Counted from the first letter of the stretch, positions 10,411-22,826 are shown. The stretch: DNA of 64,000 nt from Yamagishiella unicocca (GCA_003116995.1 BDSL01000153.1:106710-170709), one strand, 5' to 3'. Notes: generated by a model from the letters alone, not told the origin. Numbers and translations are program-made.

Positions 10411-13400
10411 TCACGCCAGGCGTGGGACGAATGGTGTCACGGGGATAGCAGCGGCGGTGGCGCCGACAAAGTTGAAGGGAACCCGGTGGACCGGAAATAG
10501 ACAAGAGACCGCTCGAAACCCTTGACTACGTGGATAGGCCGCCGCAATAGCGCGCCTGAGGAACGACACGTTACGAGGTGTGTCAGCTACTACCACGGGT
10601 ACCAGCCCATGTCGCATACCGCGAGTCGCGGCCCTGCGTCCCTGCTGTCTCCGTGCACACACCGAAGCGGACACGCGCGCACGCCTCGCAGCCCAGTAGT
10701 CCCCGTGCACACCGTACTTCCTTCCCCGGCCTTTCCCGGTCCCGCGTCCTTCCCCGGCCTTTGCACTCCTTGCGTTCAGGGCTACACCATCACCTGCGCC
10801 AGGGCTTGTAGGGACTCTGCGGCCGGCGGATCCGCAGGGCCCCCCCCCCGCCGCCCCCGCCGCTGCCGCCCCCGCCGCCGCCGCCCTCGTCACACTGCAC
10901 GCCGCCGTCGGCCTCCGGCTCCTCCCCTGCCCACAGCACTTGCGGCCAGCCGTACACGATCGCCTCGTCCACCTCGCCCGCTCGCACCACCCGCTCCGCC
11001 ACCAGCCGCGCGGGTGCCGGCGCCGCGTTCAACACATGCAGCGGCCCCGACCCGGCAGCAGCAGCAGCAGCTGCAGCAGCTGCCTCAGGCGGGGCGCGCT
11101 CGCTCACAACGCCCTGCATACCACGTCGCGGGCGTAGCACATACACGCCGCACATAGGCGGTGTTTCCTTTGTATAGCCTAAATAGGATTAGCTACCATA
11201 AATGCGACATCCATACGGCGCTACTGTCGACGGTGCTCTGCACGGTGCTGCTGCGGTGTGCTCCCCCCTTCCCCCGCCCCCTGACCCACACTCCCTACTG
11301 CGTGCATTCCATAGGCATGTAGTCAGAATGTGGCTGGGTGGGCAGGTGGGTGGGTAGGCCGGTGGACCCGCCAGGATCGAGCAGCCCGCACGCACCCAGC
11401 CACCCCACCCACCGGCGGTGGTGTCGCCGACCGCCCCGACAGCCTCAGCTCCTGACCAGCTCCCAGCCGGACCGTCAGCGGGTCAGAGGGCGCCGCGTCG
11501 GGCGGCAGTAGCACGCCTTGGTCTACTCGGCAGTAGCTGGGTCTTGGGTCTGAAAGCGGGGAGGCACGTACACCGAACGCAGCAGCGCAGGAAGCAACAT
11601 CAACAGACCGCGTGATAAGCTGTCTTGAGTAGCCTAATCGAGAAGCGGCTTCCACGATTTCTCCATTACGCGGAGGCCTCCAGACGGACAGCTAACTGGA
11701 CAGGCGGGCGCAATAAATACATGTACTTAAGGTGGTCAGGCCCACTTCCGGGGCGGGTGGCGGGTGGCGGGTGGCGGGTGGCGGGTGGCGGGTGGCGGGT
11801 GGCGGGTGGCGGGTGGCGGGTGGCGGCCGGCGGGTGGCGGGTGGCGGGTGGCGGGTGGCGGGTGGCGGGTGGCGGGTGGCGGGTGGCGGGTGGCGGGTGG
11901 CGGGTGGCGGGTGGCGGGTGGCGGGTGGCGGGTGGCGGGTGGCGGGTGGCGGGTGGCGGGTGGCGGGTGGCGGGTGGCGGGTGGCGGGTGGCGGGTGGCG
12001 GGTGGCGGGTGGCGGGTGGCGGGTGGCGGGTGGCGGGTGGCGGGTGGCGGGCCTCACCTCCGGGCTGCAGGGGCAGCGTGGGCAGGCCGTGGCAGGAGCA
12101 CAGCTGGCAGGGCGTGAACCGGGGATACATGTACGACAACTGGCTCGTCAAGGAGCACCGCACGACGCGCTCCACGCCAGCGGCGGCGCCGCCGCCGCCG
12201 GGCGCCGCGACAGTGTCGCCGCCAGCAGCAGCAGCAGCCGGCAGCACTAGCAGGACCTCCGGCGGCGACAGCGGCTGCAGCAGCTGCTGCGCCCAGCCCG
12301 TGTAGAGGCGCTCCAGGACCAGGGGCTCTGGATCGGTGAGGACGCGGGCGGGTGCGGGCGGGGCGAAGGGGGGAAGTGAGGGGAAGAAGCGCCCGTGCGG
12401 CAACTGAAACACGGAATTTTGGACTCGAGGGCTAGTAAGCGGCTTGAGTGGCGGGCGGGGGGTTACATAAAAGAACGGAGGACGCGGGGGTCGACTCTAG
12501 CTGGCAGCCCTCAAGCAAGGACGGCCCCCCACAGGCGGGGATTGGAGGCTCCTCGGCTTACCAGCTACCACATTAGAGTGGTCGGCGTTTTCGTGGGGGC
12601 CCACCGCCCGAATGAAGGCCACTGCAGCGGCCGCTGCAGCGGCCTCCAGAGCTACCGCCGCAGCGCCGTCGCTGCCGTCGCCACCCCCTTGCGCTGCCAA
12701 GGCGGCTTCATCACCGGCGGGAAGCGAGGCCGCGGCCGCAACCCTGTCGGGGGCATTGGGCGGCGGTGTTCCGGCAGCCCCCTTGGTGGTCGGTCTCGTG
12801 GGGGGGGGGAAAGGGTTTGGGCGAACCGGCGATGGTGTGTCGCTTAAGCAAGCAACAGATAAATGGTATTCGGCGCCCAACCAGTGACCCCTTCCTTCCC
12901 CACTCCACCCTCTCTTGCATCGTTTGCGCCCGCTTTTTGTTCGTGCGCTCCTCCATCCCGCCCCACCCCCCACTCCCCACCCCCTCGCTCCTCCCCCGCA
13001 CCCTCCTCCCCATCTCCCCCGGGGCCCACACACCTGAAGACCTCCAGCGACTGCTCGGTGTTGAGGCCGAGGAAGCTGATGCTCACCAGGCCATGAGCCG
13101 CTTCCTGCACGAGGTGCGGGGCGGCGGGAGCATGCAGGGCGGCACCAAACGCGTGGGCGAAATGGCGGCACCAAATGCCTGGGCGAAATGGCGGCACCAA
13201 ATGCCTGGGCGAAATGGCGGCACCAAATGCCTGGGCGAAATGGCGGCACCAAATGCCTGGGCGAAATGGAGGCACCAAATGCCTGGGCGAAATGGCGGCA
13301 CCAAATGCCTGGGCGAAATGGCGGCACCAAATGCCTGGGCGAAATGGCGGTAGGCAAAGCCGGATTGCGCGGAACGTGGGCCCGATTGGCGTTGGAGCGG

Positions 13401-14561
13401 CCTCGCTCCCCCTCCCCCCCGCCCGCACCTCGAGCACCCGCGGGAGGAGTCCGCCTGCTGGAGGGCTGAAGCTGTGCGCGACCACCACCACTCGGGTGGC
13501 CCCCCCCGCCGCCAGCTGGGGTCCATCCCCCCGGGAGGTGGAGGTGGCGGCAGAGGCGGCGGTGGCGGCAAGGAGCTGCACCAGCGACCGCAAGGCCAGG
13601 ACTGGAGGGGCGGTGCAGGGGGGGTGGGGTGGGAGTGAGCCAGAAGGGGACGGTTGGATGGACAGATGGGGAAGTGGCAGGTATGTAAGGCCCGTCGGAG
13701 GGTTTCGGAGAGCTGGCACGTGCGCAGCTGGCGGCATCGGTCGGGATGATGCGGGAGTGAGTGAGTGAGTGAGTGAGAGGGGAGGGATTTCGTGGCATTT
13801 GGCAGCTTTGGAAGCGGAGGACGGGACTGGGGCCTAGGCTGGCGGTGGACTAGACCCAGTCTCGGGAGCAAGCCTGGGAGGCGCAATGGAGCGCAGGTGG
13901 TCTTCGCGGCTGCTGACGCTGCTGCCACAAGGAGCGGTGGTTGCAGTGTCAGCAGTTGCCGCGGCTTCATGCTGCGGCTTCTGTGGCCGCCTCCGCCGCT
14001 CCGCGGCGCACCTAGCTTTCGGGTGTCGGTGGTGGCCCACGCCTCGTGGTCCCGGAGCCGGGTCACCGCCGCCTGGAAGTCGCGAAGGACGAAGCGGGAG
14101 GGCTTGTACACCACCTGGATCGATGAGGAAGGGAAGGAGGGCGACGGACGAATGGGTGGGCTGTCATGGTGCGCGGAGTTGTGACTGGGGCGACCTCAGG
14201 CGAGACGGTCGTCTCGGTACGGAGTCAAGCTAAATGACCCGGGCCGCAGGGGCGCAGCGAAGGACGTGTCAGCGAGGCGTGGACATACAAGGCCTTAGCT
14301 GAGCAGGCTAAGAAGGTGACTGTGCATGGTAACTCAGTTATTTAAAGTGAGGTTCCGGTTGCTGCTTGCCTGGAGCTGCACTCCTGCGCCGGCTCGCATC
14401 ACCAGCGCCAGGCCGACGTCCATAGGGCGCTCCGCGCCGCTGCTGGTCAGCGCAAGGAGGTTCGCGAAGCGAGCCAACGCGTGGCGCAGACCAGAAGCTG
14501 CAGAAGCGTGCAGTGCATCCACCAGGAACACAAGACATCGGCATGGCGGCGGGGAGGACAT
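10411..14561 (-). CDS. M1AP-like protein (candidate meiosis 1-associated protein homologue)
   Basis: Nine exons (14561-14370, 14114-14012, 13601-13429, 13104-13034, 12743-12569, 12403-12058, 11549-11413, 11113-10794, 10555-10411) join in phase to 553 residues. The vertebrate meiotic protein M1AP is about 530. The N-terminus CLVFLVDALHASAASGLRHA is a beta strand then helix, as at the start of the M1AP vWA-like fold. Next come a helix-rich segment (SRFVLRDFQAAVTRL), a strand (RVVVVAHSF), a Cys cluster CQLCSCHG near residue 338, and GEVDEAIVYGWPQVL near 450, which resembles the M1AP block containing an ESLTYGLPFIL-like sequence. This similarity is from memory and is weak residue by residue; order and length are the main support. 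Intron 1 has a GC donor (CAG|GCAAGC). The last exon is the least certain. The start ATG faces the divergent gene at 14834. Confidence 0.5.
11752..12051. repeat. 7-bp tandem repeat (GGCGGGT)n in an intron
   Basis: About 43 copies with a single variant patch near 11827. It begins a few bases inside the intron after the donor at 12057. The plus strand has regularly spaced G-runs and could form quadruplexes; the gene's transcript carries the C-rich complement. Confidence 0.96.
13139..13349. repeat. 26-bp minisatellite in an intron
   Basis: Eight copies of a 26-bp unit containing CACCAAATGCCTGGGCGAAA, ending about 35 bp from the acceptor of exon 4 of the M1AP-like gene. Confidence 0.96.
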
Positions 14562-14833
14562 TTATCGTAAGGAAAACGACCCACGGACCGAGAGGGTCCC
14601 TGCCCGTGGCTGTCTTAATGCCTGCGGTACAGTAAATAGGTTAGAAATCCAGGTTATGCAGATGAAAGCTTTACCAATACGTTGCGGCCAGAGGGAAGGG
14701 CGAACGCAGGGACCGTGTACTCGGTACGGGTACGGCGTTTAGTATGTCGCGCCCATGTGCCCGCGGTCGCTCCATCTTGCATCTTCACCAAGAGTCAACG
14801 TTACCTTGTTTCTTTGCTTTAGGCGATCCAATC
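14562..14833. promoter_or_regulatory. divergent (bidirectional) promoter region
   Basis: 272 bp separate the start codons of the minus-strand M1AP-like gene and the plus-strand small membrane protein. A 5'-UTR intron acceptor for the latter (TTTGCTTTAG) lies at 14812-14821. No clear TATA box. Confidence 0.45.
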
Positions 14834-15256
14834 ATGGGTCTCATCCGCAACCTCGCCACTGCCTTCACGGCCGCGACTGTTTGGGTCACGGCTATGCCCC
14901 TCCTTGTTCGTAGCCGCATGGACGGCTATGTAGAGCGGTGCGTCCCAATAAGTTGAAGACAACATTTCTGGCTGGCCAGGCATCACCATGTTTTTTTGCA
15001 CAGGCTTCCTCCTGTTGACATTTGTGAACAGTATTTGTGTATCGATGTCATTGTCGTTCTTTTATTGTGCAGGAACCTTGCATCCTACGACGCTGAGCAA
15101 CGAAAGCAAGCGATGGAAAAGGTCAGTGCCCAGCTCTGAGTATCCTGGTCCATGATTAGGCAACATGATACATGTTAACCCTTGTGAATATGATACGGTT
15201 GTTGCTACACACAGGCTCTTGGGGGCGCTATTCCGGAGGGTGGAGCACACCACTGA
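14834..15256 (+). CDS. small single-pass membrane protein (64 aa)
   Basis: Three exons (14834-14937, 15073-15121, 15215-15256) join in phase to a 64-residue protein. Residues 1-25 (MGLIRNLATAFTAATVWVTA...) form one hydrophobic segment after a basic start. A charged stretch follows (RSRMDGYVERNLASYDAEQR) and the protein ends EGGAHH. Size and layout resemble small accessory subunits of mitochondrial inner-membrane complexes, but I cannot assign a family. All three junctions have clean GT-AG sites; the exon encoding the middle is only 49 bp. A TGTAA motif at 15631-15635 is the nearest poly-A-type signal, so its 3' end probably overlaps the convergent SelW-like gene. Confidence 0.65.
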
Positions 15257-15679
15257 ACGATTGAAGCAATAGAATCCATAAGAGCAGACGTGGCGTCCGG
15301 AGAGGAGCATTTCGGCAAATAGTGTAGCGTAGCTGTATGTTACATGCTGTTAGGGTGATTCCAGGTTTGGTACCGTGTGCGTTCTGTTGGCTGTGTAGGC
15401 ACAGGGCCTGAGCCATGATTTAAGCTCGAAAGTCACAAGCTGCTCCCGGGCTAAGGGACAACCGGGGCACTATCCGCGCGGCCGCTTACCGCAAAGGCGG
15501 GTTCTAGCGTTGGCACGCGCATCACTTCCCGGATGGTTGTCAGCCTGTCCGCCGAGCAGCTTGCCCCCCTCATCTGATGATGCTTCACGCAACGGGCTAT
15601 TGACGCTGTGCAGTGCACCGAGCTTTGAGCTGTAACGGTGACACGACAGCATACCAACTGCCCGCTCTCGGCCACGTAG

Positions 15680-16461
15680 CTACCCGCACATATCATCAAT
15701 CGGCCCTCCTTTATCCAAATTAGCCCGGTTCGCAATACGTGACACCACCACATTTTCATCAGGATCCGCTTTACTCTTCAGCTTGCTGTATATGTGTATC
15801 CCGTCTTCCGTTGTAATCTCAAACGCGCCAGACCGACCATCGCCCTCAAGGTTGCCCTCCACCATAACACCCGGAAACGCAGCTTCAATTGCATCAGCCA
15901 TGGCGATAAACGCATCCACCTGATCAGGATCGTACTCGATGTGAACCACTTTGGGTGGAGCACGATCCAGACCCGCGCGTCATGCGTACATGCGCAGGCC
16001 CTGGCATGCAAGTGGCAGGAGCTGCTGCACTGGTACGACGGTAGAGGCGCGAAGAGGGGCTGTGGGTGGGGTTAAGGACCGGGTTGGGGGAGGGGCCATC
16101 AGGTATAAAGCATGAGAGAAGAGGAAGAAAGCATGACAGGAGGATGGAAGAGAAATGAAAGGGAGGAAGAATACCCCCGGATGGCAGGAAGGCAAAGGCA
16201 GGCGAAAGCCATCGATTCGGGAAATCACAACACGTTGCCAGAATGCGGTGTGCGCAGTACCGGTAATACATCATTATGTGCGCCTTCAACAATGACGTGT
16301 ACCCCTCCGACAACATACACACCTGCCAACGCCTCCGACGCCCCGGGAAACAGCTGAAGGGCAGCCTGAATCATGGGAGCGTTCGCAAAGGCTGTGTTGA
16401 AGCCATCATGCGTGGCGCCAGAAGCCGCCCGCAAGAACACGTTTCCTAACGCTCGTCTCAT
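15680..16461 (-). CDS. SelW/SelH (Rdx)-like thioredoxin-fold protein
   Basis: Two exons (16461-16323 and 15948-15680) join in phase to 135 residues. The second exon carries the family core: MADAIEAAFPGVMVEGN, then GAFEITTEDGIHIYSKLKS, then a helix ending in VSRIANRANL. This matches the SelT/SelW/SelH pattern of FP....GN....R.GAFEV....G..I.SKL. The beta-strand start is VVHIEYDPDQ, where family members have a CxxC or CxxU redox motif after the EY; here both cysteines are absent. The first exon (MRRALGNVFLRAASGATHDG...) could be a targeting sequence. The acceptor CAAAG is weak, so the join to exon 1 is the doubtful step. Proposed 3' signal TGTAA on the minus strand at 15344-15340. Confidence 0.5.
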
Positions 16462-16882
16462 CTTTACAGCAGGTGTGTATCTACTTGTATAATAGCCTGG
16501 GACCGCTTGGGATTTGCCTCAATATGTATAGTGTAATATTTATGCCTTAACGATACAAAGAAATAAGCTGTTTGAAAGGTAGTAGGTACACCGCGACCAG
16601 CGTGTCAGACAGTGCTTATATAGATCCCAACAAGACGCGCCATAACTAGTAAAGAACGTTGTATCTGCTGACTTTTGCTTTGTTAAGTGGAATGCATTTT
16701 GTTGAAAGACTCCAGGGCCGCCGTACAAACAGATCCCTTGCGATGGGACTCTGTGTTTGTCACTGCAAATTGCTGCCGTGCCAGCGTCCTTGTCATGAAT
16801 ACCTAATGCATTTATGTCCCTGAACGCTGTTATGGGGCTGAATGTATAGAGCGCTGGTGGACTGAGCAGCGGCTTGCATGGC
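16462..16882. promoter_or_regulatory. divergent intergenic region
   Basis: 421 bp between the starts of the SelW-like and OPR genes. AT-richer than its surroundings. No defined element seen. Confidence 0.35.
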
Positions 16883-19800
16883 ATGGGGAGCTGCACGACG
16901 ATCCTACAGCGCCATCTGCTACCGCGTGGGTCGCACCAACAGCGGTTATGCTGCGGAGCGGCGCCTGCGCGGTCGCCGGTGACGACGTATACTGATGTGA
17001 GCTCTTTTAAAGCAGGCCAAGATCGTGCGGCATTTAATTTCGGTGCATGTACCTGCATTCCATTCCTTGTATGGCAAGGCAATCGTTAGCTGCAACCGGT
17101 TGGCCGGCGTCGCGATGGGCCACTCGTCGCATGGCCTACCTGAGCCCTTGCTTGCTTTACTGTTACGACAATCCCTCACACGCATAAGGAATGCTTCTAG
17201 TCGTATACTGTCGGCTGAGATCTTGCATTCGGCTAAGTGGTGCGTTGGCCGCTTGCGCAGGCTGGCGCGCGGCCACCACAGCGGCAGCAGGCTTCGCGGC
17301 AGTCGCAGGCGGACGCCCTGCTTCACCAGCAGGGAGATTACTATGCCAGGCAGCATGACAGCGCAACGCCGGCCATTTTGGACTGTCCCGGCGTGGAGTT
17401 GCTGCACGTGCAACAGGGCGCTGCCACGACAGCGGGGTGCAGCGATGCGCTCCAGACCGACTTCGCGACGGACTCGCAGGCGGCTGTAGTTCTGCTACCT
17501 CCGGCACTTGACGACGCAGGCGCGCAGCGCATCGCCTATTTCAGCGGTGACGGCCATGCGGGCCTCCCCCTGCCCGCGTCCCACCAGCCAGACCAGCAGC
17601 AACACGCCCTCCACCACACCCGGCGGCGCTATCACCACCAGCTGGCGCGAGGCAACCCGCACGCCGGTGCTGCTGCTGCTGCTGCTGCCGACAGGGGGGA
17701 GGTCTCGCTTGATGGCGCGGTACGCAACGTGCACGTGCAGCAGGGCCCGCAGCCAACCGGCGGCGAATCCTACGGCAGCAGCGAAGGACGCAGCAGCAGA
17801 GCCCCGACGCTGAGCGCAGGCACGTCCGGGCTGATGCATCTGGATGCCGCGTCAGGCGGGGCCCCACCGCACAGCACCACCCACATGCACCCGCAGCAGC
17901 CGACGCAGGTGGTGCAGCAGCGCGCCCCCAGCCATGCCGATGACGTGATCGTAACCCTGCCGCCGTACTTGGATCCTGCCAGCCGCAGTGGGGGCATAGC
18001 CAGCACGAGCGAGTGGGCGCCGCCCGAGGTGGCAGCGGGGGCGGGGCTGGGGGCTGACGCCGCGTCGCATGTCCGGCGGAAGCCAGGCTCTACGGCCCGG
18101 CACACGCGCGGCCGCGACCGCAGGGCCCCCCTGGAGCTTGCCGAACGGGTGGTGGCGTCGAGCGCACTGTCCGCGAGTGCCGCGGCAGCAGCAACCTTCG
18201 CGCCCAGCGCCGCAGACGGTGACCGCAGCAGCAGTAGCTCTGGCAGGTTGGATAGCATTCGCAGCGGTAGCAGCTTCGGCAGCACCGAGGGCACCGGTGT
18301 CGACACAAGCAGTGTGAGCAGTTCCAGTAGTAGTCTCAAAAATGTCAGAGACATGAGGAGCGGCAGCAAGGGCAGGGAGGAGGCGCCAGCGCAGTGGCCC
18401 GGTGTGGTGGCAGCGGATCAAGGCGTGTCGGAGGCCGGATGCTCCGTCGACGGCGAACTGCTCCCACCCTGGCACCCGGACGGCGAGCTGTCGCCGCCCT
18501 CGACCCTGTTCCAGCTCCCGGAGGGTGACTTGTACGGCGATGAGATGGCAGCACGTGCGGAGCGGCCGGACTCGGCGATTTCCGCCTCCAGGCGTTACCC
18601 TGATGCCGGGCGCCGGCCGTTGCCCCGCCGGCGGCTGCCTCGGGCGCCATCTCGCGAGGAGCACCGGCTGCTGCGGCAGCGGGCCGAGCTGCTGCGTGCG
18701 GCGCTGCTGCCCCGCGCCCCCACCCCCGCGGACCTGCGTCTGACGACCCGCGTGATGAGCGCCACGCACTGGCGCAGCGTGCTTGCGCTGCTGTCAGAGC
18801 ACCGGGAGCGGCACGAGCAGGAGCACTTCCACAACCACCAGCACAACCACAACCAGGAGCAGCAGCCGCAGCAGCAGCAACACGAGCCACAACGCCACCA
18901 GGTCCCTCATTCGTTGGGCAGTAGCAAGGTGGCGGAGCCGGACGTGGCTACAGCAGGACGAGCCGTGGTGAAGGCAGCGCCCGCAGGGGATGCTCCCGCG
19001 GCGGCGGCGGCGGCGGCGGCGGCGTTCGCTGCCGCAGCAGCGGCAGCTGCTGCGGCCGCGGCTGTTGGCTCCCCTGCCCCCATCTCTGCCCTGCCCTTCA
19101 CTCCGCAGCACGTGGCGGCGATGCTGCTGCGCACCTACCAGCTGCTGGAGCACACGGAGGGACCCACCAGCCTGGCGGAGGCGAGGCTGCTGCACGCTAT
19201 GGTGGACGGACTGGCGCGCATGGCGGCGGGCATGATGCAGTCGCCGGGCATGGGGTTGCGGGAGCTCACCACGATATTCTACTCGCTTGTCAGGTGAATG
19301 GGTTGATATGGGTGGAAGGGTTTGATGTCGGGTGGCGGGTGCGGGGATGCGGGTTGGGGGTGGTGGTGGTGGTGGCGCGTTCTGCACGTTTTGGAAAGGG
19401 CGCCCATGGGTTATGTACTGTATGATCGTAACAGCTGCAACTGCCATTGAGATGGCAAGTGGATATGGTCGTTTCTCGAAAGCAAGTGACGGGAATTGAG
19501 CTGTCTGATATAATCTGGGAAGCGAGCGATCACGTTTGGGAACGTGTGGTGCATGCTGGGTGGATTTCTGGTCTGCACAGCCTGAGTTGGGGTTGTGATA
19601 GGGAATGAGACCGAGCGCTGGCCACTGGACGGCAGTGACGTCAGGACGCTGGTAGGTAGTACCAGGATGAAGACCCACCTGCGGTAAATCTTGCCCAATG
19701 CACCCCATCCGCCGAAGTGTTAGCCGAATTCCCGCCCCCAAACCTACCTCACAACCCTTCCGACACCCCTCCCCGCGTCCGTGCCCCGCAACCCCCAGGT

Positions 19801-22515
19801 TGCGGCACCCGGTGGGCAAGTCCTTCTACATCGCCCTGATGACCGCCGCGAGACAGCGCTTCTCCGCCCGGAGCACCTCGCCCGCCCCCCCCGCGAAGCC
19901 CGCCCGGCAAGCAGCAGCTGCCTCACCAGCAACTGCAGCGGCAGGAGGAGCCTCACAGGGCAGCACCTCATCATCACTCGACAACAGCAGCCCCCGCCGC
20001 CCCAGCAGCCGCGGCGGTGCGGTCCAGGACCCAGGCGCTGGCCGCAGCATAGGTGGCGGCACCAGTGGCGGCAACACGCGCTTTGCTGATCCGCTGCCGT
20101 ACAGCGCCCAGGACCTGTCGCAGCTGCTGTGGTCGGTGGCCAACTGCGGTGTGGAGCGGCTCCGGAGCGACTGGGCGGCGGCGTACGGCAGGGCGCTGCT
20201 GCCCGTGTCGCACGACCTGACGGCGCAGGGTGTCAGCATGGTACTGTACGGCATGGCGCGGCTGCGGTGGTCCCCGCCGCCGGAGGTGCTGGCACCGCTG
20301 TGCTCGCGGTTAGTGGAGCTGACCGGGCACTGCGCCCAGCTGCAGCCCCAGCGGCCACACGCACCCTCCGCCGCCGGTCCCTCCTCCGCCAGGCCGCCTG
20401 CGGCGGCCGCACCGGCGCGGGAGCCGCCACGTGTGGTGCCCCTCCGGGCGGCGGTGGCGGCGGAGGGGCAGGCGGCGGCGGAGGGGCAGGCGGCGGGGCG
20501 CCAGAGCCAGTCGCAAGCGACGCTCGAATTCCGGGCGATGGCTGCGTCCGGGGCACGGCGCATGGATCACGAGAAGCCGGTGCAGCCGCTCCTCCAGCAG
20601 CAGCAGCAGCAGAAACACGGGTCACGTGGTGACGCGGAGGGCGGCGGCGGCGACGGCGGAAACGCCTCTGCGGCCGCGGCTCCTCGCGCGGCGTCGCCCT
20701 CCTCCCCCTCCTCCGCCCCCTCCTCCGCCGCCTCCTCCTCCTCCTCCGCCCCCTCCTCCTCCTCCCCCTCCTCCGCCCCCTCATCCTCCCCCTCCTCATC
20801 CTGCTGCTGCCGTCCCGCCGACGTGTCGATGTCCCTCTGGGCGCTCGCCACGCTGCGCCTGCCGCCGGGCAGCTACTGCCCGGAGCTCCTCCCCGCCGTC
20901 GAGAGCTACAGCCTCCACCGGCTGTCGGACTTCCCTCAGCAGGAGCTGTCCAACCTGGTGTGGGCCATGGCGCGGCTGCAGCACACGCCGTCGCCCGCCT
21001 GGGTGCAGCGGCTGTACGGCGCGGTGACTCAGCTGCTTCCGGAGCTGCGGCCGCAGGCGCTGTCCACCATCGTGTACGGGCTGGCGCAGATGGGTCAGCG
21101 CCCCAGCGACGAGTGGCTGGACGCGCTGATGGCCGGGTCGCAGAGGCAGCTCCGCGGCTTCTCGCCCCAGGCGCTGTCCCTCACAATACACGCCCTGGCG
21201 TACATGGGGTATGGGCCGCAGGTGCGTTTGCGTGTGGGGGGGGGGTTGTGTATGAGAGGAAAACCGTGGGCGGGGGCGGGGGGGTTGGACAGGAAACCCG
21301 TGGGGTATGTGAGGAAGGCCCGTGGGGGGCACTGACTAGGAAACCGATCTAGTGGAAAATGGTTGGTACACACGTTTGGAATCCCTGCTGGAGAACTTGG
21401 GGGGAGGGAAGGGAGCAGCGAGGAAATCCGTGCACGCAAAGAAAGGAGGAGGAGGAGAGAAGGGGAGGAGGGACATGGAGCGGTGGGGTTGGCCAAGGCC
21501 CTACGCATTGGTGGTAGGATACTGACAGTGGATGGAAAGGGCTGGCTACGGTGCCTCTTGAGTACGATTCCCCCGGTTGTTGTATCGGGCCAGGACCAGG
21601 CCAGGGCGGGGCATAGGCCATCCTCCTTGCTTCATCACACATGTAGTGGGAAGGTGGTTCGGGTGTCTTCAGCGCATAGCTCGATTGGGTCGCGGAAGAG
21701 CAGAAAGAGCGCGCGGGGACGAGGCGTGGGGGCGGCAGCAGCCATGGGAGGTGGATCCTTCCGCAAGATCATGGGGTCCAGCAAGGACGCTGTGCCGGCG
21801 GCAGAAAGGACGCCTGTGACCCAAATCGCACAAGGGACACACGCAACCGTTGAAGCCCCCGTACCCGTCCGACCATACCCGGCGACCGTGCCTTCGAAGC
21901 GACCTGTTCGCGGCTTTGCGCTTGTCAGCGGTTGTAGAATGCTTTGGAGTGTGCGTCGCCGCAGCTCTGGGTCAGCCGTGCAACACCCAAATCGAAATCG
22001 CTTCCGATCGCGACACAACCGTCCGCACCCCGCCGTGCCCCTCCCAGGAGTCGTGGCTGGAGGCCTTCCACTCGCAGCTGGAGGCGCACCCCGGACAGCT
22101 GGACACGAGGGTGCGCGACAAGGTGCGCGAGGCATACCGCATGATGAGCTTCAGGCCGGGAGCGCAGCAGCAGCAGCGGGCGGCGGGGGCGGGGCCAGGG
22201 GCGGGGGCGGGGGCTGCGGCACAAGAGGCAGGACGCACCGGCGCGGCTCAGCTGGTGACTGGCGGGGGAGCTGGAGCAGGTGCGGTCGCGCCGTCGCGAT
22301 GGCAGCCGGCGCAGCAGCTTCCGCAGCAGCGGCAACGGCAGCAGCAACAGCAGCAGCAACAGCAGCAGGCGCTGCAGCGGCAGCAGGAGCAGCACCGGCG
22401 CAAGCGGCGAGGCGAGGCCTTTGCGGAGGGTGGTGACGTCGCGGAGGACGGGGCTGGGGCTGCGGAGGACGCGGCGGTGCAGGTGCTGGTCAAGCCGTCG
22501 CGGTTTGGATTTTAG
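16883..22515 (+). CDS. octotricopeptide-repeat (OPR) protein
   Basis: Four exons (16883-16996, 17261-19293, 19799-21221, 22048-22515) join in phase to 1,345 residues. OPR proteins bind specific organelle RNAs and control their stability, splicing or translation; the family is greatly expanded in volvocine algae. Repeats of about 38 residues are visible in exons 3-4: DLSQLLWSVANCGVERL, then QGVSMVLYGMARLRWSPPPE, then ADVSMSLWALATLRLPPGSY, then QELSNLVWAMARLQHTPSPA, then QALSTIVYGLAQMGQRPSDE, then QALSLTIHALAYMGYGPQES. Each has the L..LWALA.L...PP.E signature. Exon 2 ends in another helical repeat (ELTTIFYSLVRL). Exon 1 (MGSCTTILQRHLLPRGSHQQ) is basic, Ser/Thr-rich and free of acids, as in chloroplast or mitochondrial transit peptides. 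Long Gln, His and Ala linkers separate the repeats. No RAP domain seen at the C-terminus. Target RNA unknown. Confidence 0.85.
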
Positions 22516-22826
22516 CGGGTAGCTGGGCAGGAGGCGGCCGCGACCATGGTCGGGTGCGTGCTGGGAAGGAGAGATACGTTTTCGCAAAAAGGCTGAAAGG
22601 CACCGCTGCCTGCGTTTCATGCTTTTGTGTACATCATAGTAATAGTTTAGAGGCGCGCTAGAGGCAGCACGTGATTCTGGAATATGTTAGGGCTTTTGTC
22701 GTCGGTTTGGAGCGTGGCCATCCGACGGCGAGCATGCTTTGACGGCAGATTGAGAGGACGCCGCATACTTTCTAACGAGGGCCAGGTTGCCTCTGCAGTT
22801 GGGCTGTCTTCCAAGGCGCGAGATTC

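Noticed and set aside
11752..12051. Frames of about 120-250 codons rich in GGGWRVA or RHPPPAT
   Set aside because: Translation of the (GGCGGGT)n array. The real gene on the minus strand splices it out.
12844..13798. Frames with repeated AISPRHLVPPFRPGIWCRHF peptides
   Set aside because: Artefact of the 26-bp intronic minisatellite.
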